Part shown: positions 41,098 through 41,135 of the stretch, one piece after another | Position numbering within the stretch: the stretch's first letter is position 1 | How the letters are laid out: each line of letters begins with the position of its first letter | Assembly: GCA_944326465.1 (NCBI GenBank) | Contig: CALVEB010000018.1 | Span: forward strand, 1-41,135 | Direction of reading: 5' to 3' | Length of the DNA: 41,135 nucleotides | From: Candidatus Gastranaerophilales bacterium | GTDB taxonomy: Bacteria; Cyanobacteriota; Vampirovibrionia; Gastranaerophilales; Gastranaerophilaceae | Made by a program: the position numbers and the translations under genes | The notes under the pieces: generated by a model | What the model was told of the DNA's origin: nothing | The model's database searches: none | Seen by the model: only the letters and a program-made list of their open reading frames with translations

Positions 41098-41135
41098 AGC
41101 GGAATAGTGTACGGCTCGCGCTCCGTCCACAAATC
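41059..41135. repeat. Right copy of the 77-bp terminal inverted repeat
   Basis: Exact reverse complement of bases 1-77. Its inner edge coincides with the start of the terminator stem. See the left copy for interpretation. Confidence 0.9.

Noticed and set aside
1-41135. Terminal inverted repeats as ends of a transposon, linear plasmid or phage
   Set aside because: The interior holds single-copy core genes and no transposase, integrase, terminase or replication gene, and the repeat length matches an assembler k-mer.

Overview
The window reads as AT-rich chromosomal DNA of an uncultured-type bacterium with a Gram-negative envelope. Evidence for the envelope is a TolC-like outer-membrane channel, a heptosyltransferase-type GT9 and lipid-linked or exported proteins. 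Several proteins point to the non-photosynthetic sister lineage of Cyanobacteria (Melainabacteria/Vampirovibrionia, Gastranaerophilales-like). These are an LdpA homologue with two 4Fe-4S motifs, a PBP-A-like serine hydrolase of the class A beta-lactamase fold, a prepilin with the FTLAEV signature, and short leaders ending in FQG. The lineage is inferred from protein families I recognise; no database search was done. The window begins and ends with the same 77-bp sequence in inverted orientation. This looks like a contig whose two ends run into one repeat rather than a mobile element, because it carries core genes (rpsF-ssb-rpsR, mnmE, dapF, ispF).

Layout. 1-3045: a His/Lys-rich secreted protein, then a very AT-rich ATPase + RloB-type defence pair (RloAB/AbiL-like) abutting a decayed DUF1848 gene. 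3046-5653: a small helical protein followed by an exported alpha/beta hydrolase, cupin and double carboxymuconolactone-decarboxylase-like protein; all three have a second start codon with its own ribosome binding site just after the signal peptide. 5727-8546: a lipoprotein and two glycosyltransferases. 8543-13235: a complete MarR-regulated tripartite efflux system (marR-emrA-emrB with a divergent tolC and a shared operator region). 13403-17733: ispF with a cation diffusion facilitator, an Hsp31/PfpI-like protein, a pseudopilin, an XRE regulator next to a HicA-like protein, and a GNAT acetyltransferase. 17820-25103: a same-strand run of a second MarR, a second EmrB-type pump, a membrane-anchored KAP P-loop NTPase and a UvrA2-type ABC ATPase without the UvrB-binding domain.

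25138-29226 (minus strand): nrnA, a YihY/BrkB membrane protein, the PBP-A-like protein and LdpA. 29261-31864: DUF721, dapF, rpsF, ssb, rpsR, with a duplicated about 90-bp leader in front of ssb. 31865-41135: a repeat-rich intergenic stretch, a second XRE regulator, an iron-type alcohol dehydrogenase, a U32 peptidase-like protein, small unknown proteins, a zincin, a large TPR protein and mnmE.

The strongest candidates for new biology are: the MarR-pump-KAP-UvrA2 run as an integrated toxin-response locus; the three consecutive dual-start genes; the XRE/HicA-like pair with a leaderless toxin-like gene; the duplicated ssb leader; and two unexplained structured intergenic elements (32625-32731 and 36618-36747). 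No tRNA, rRNA, CRISPR array, integrase or transposase was seen.
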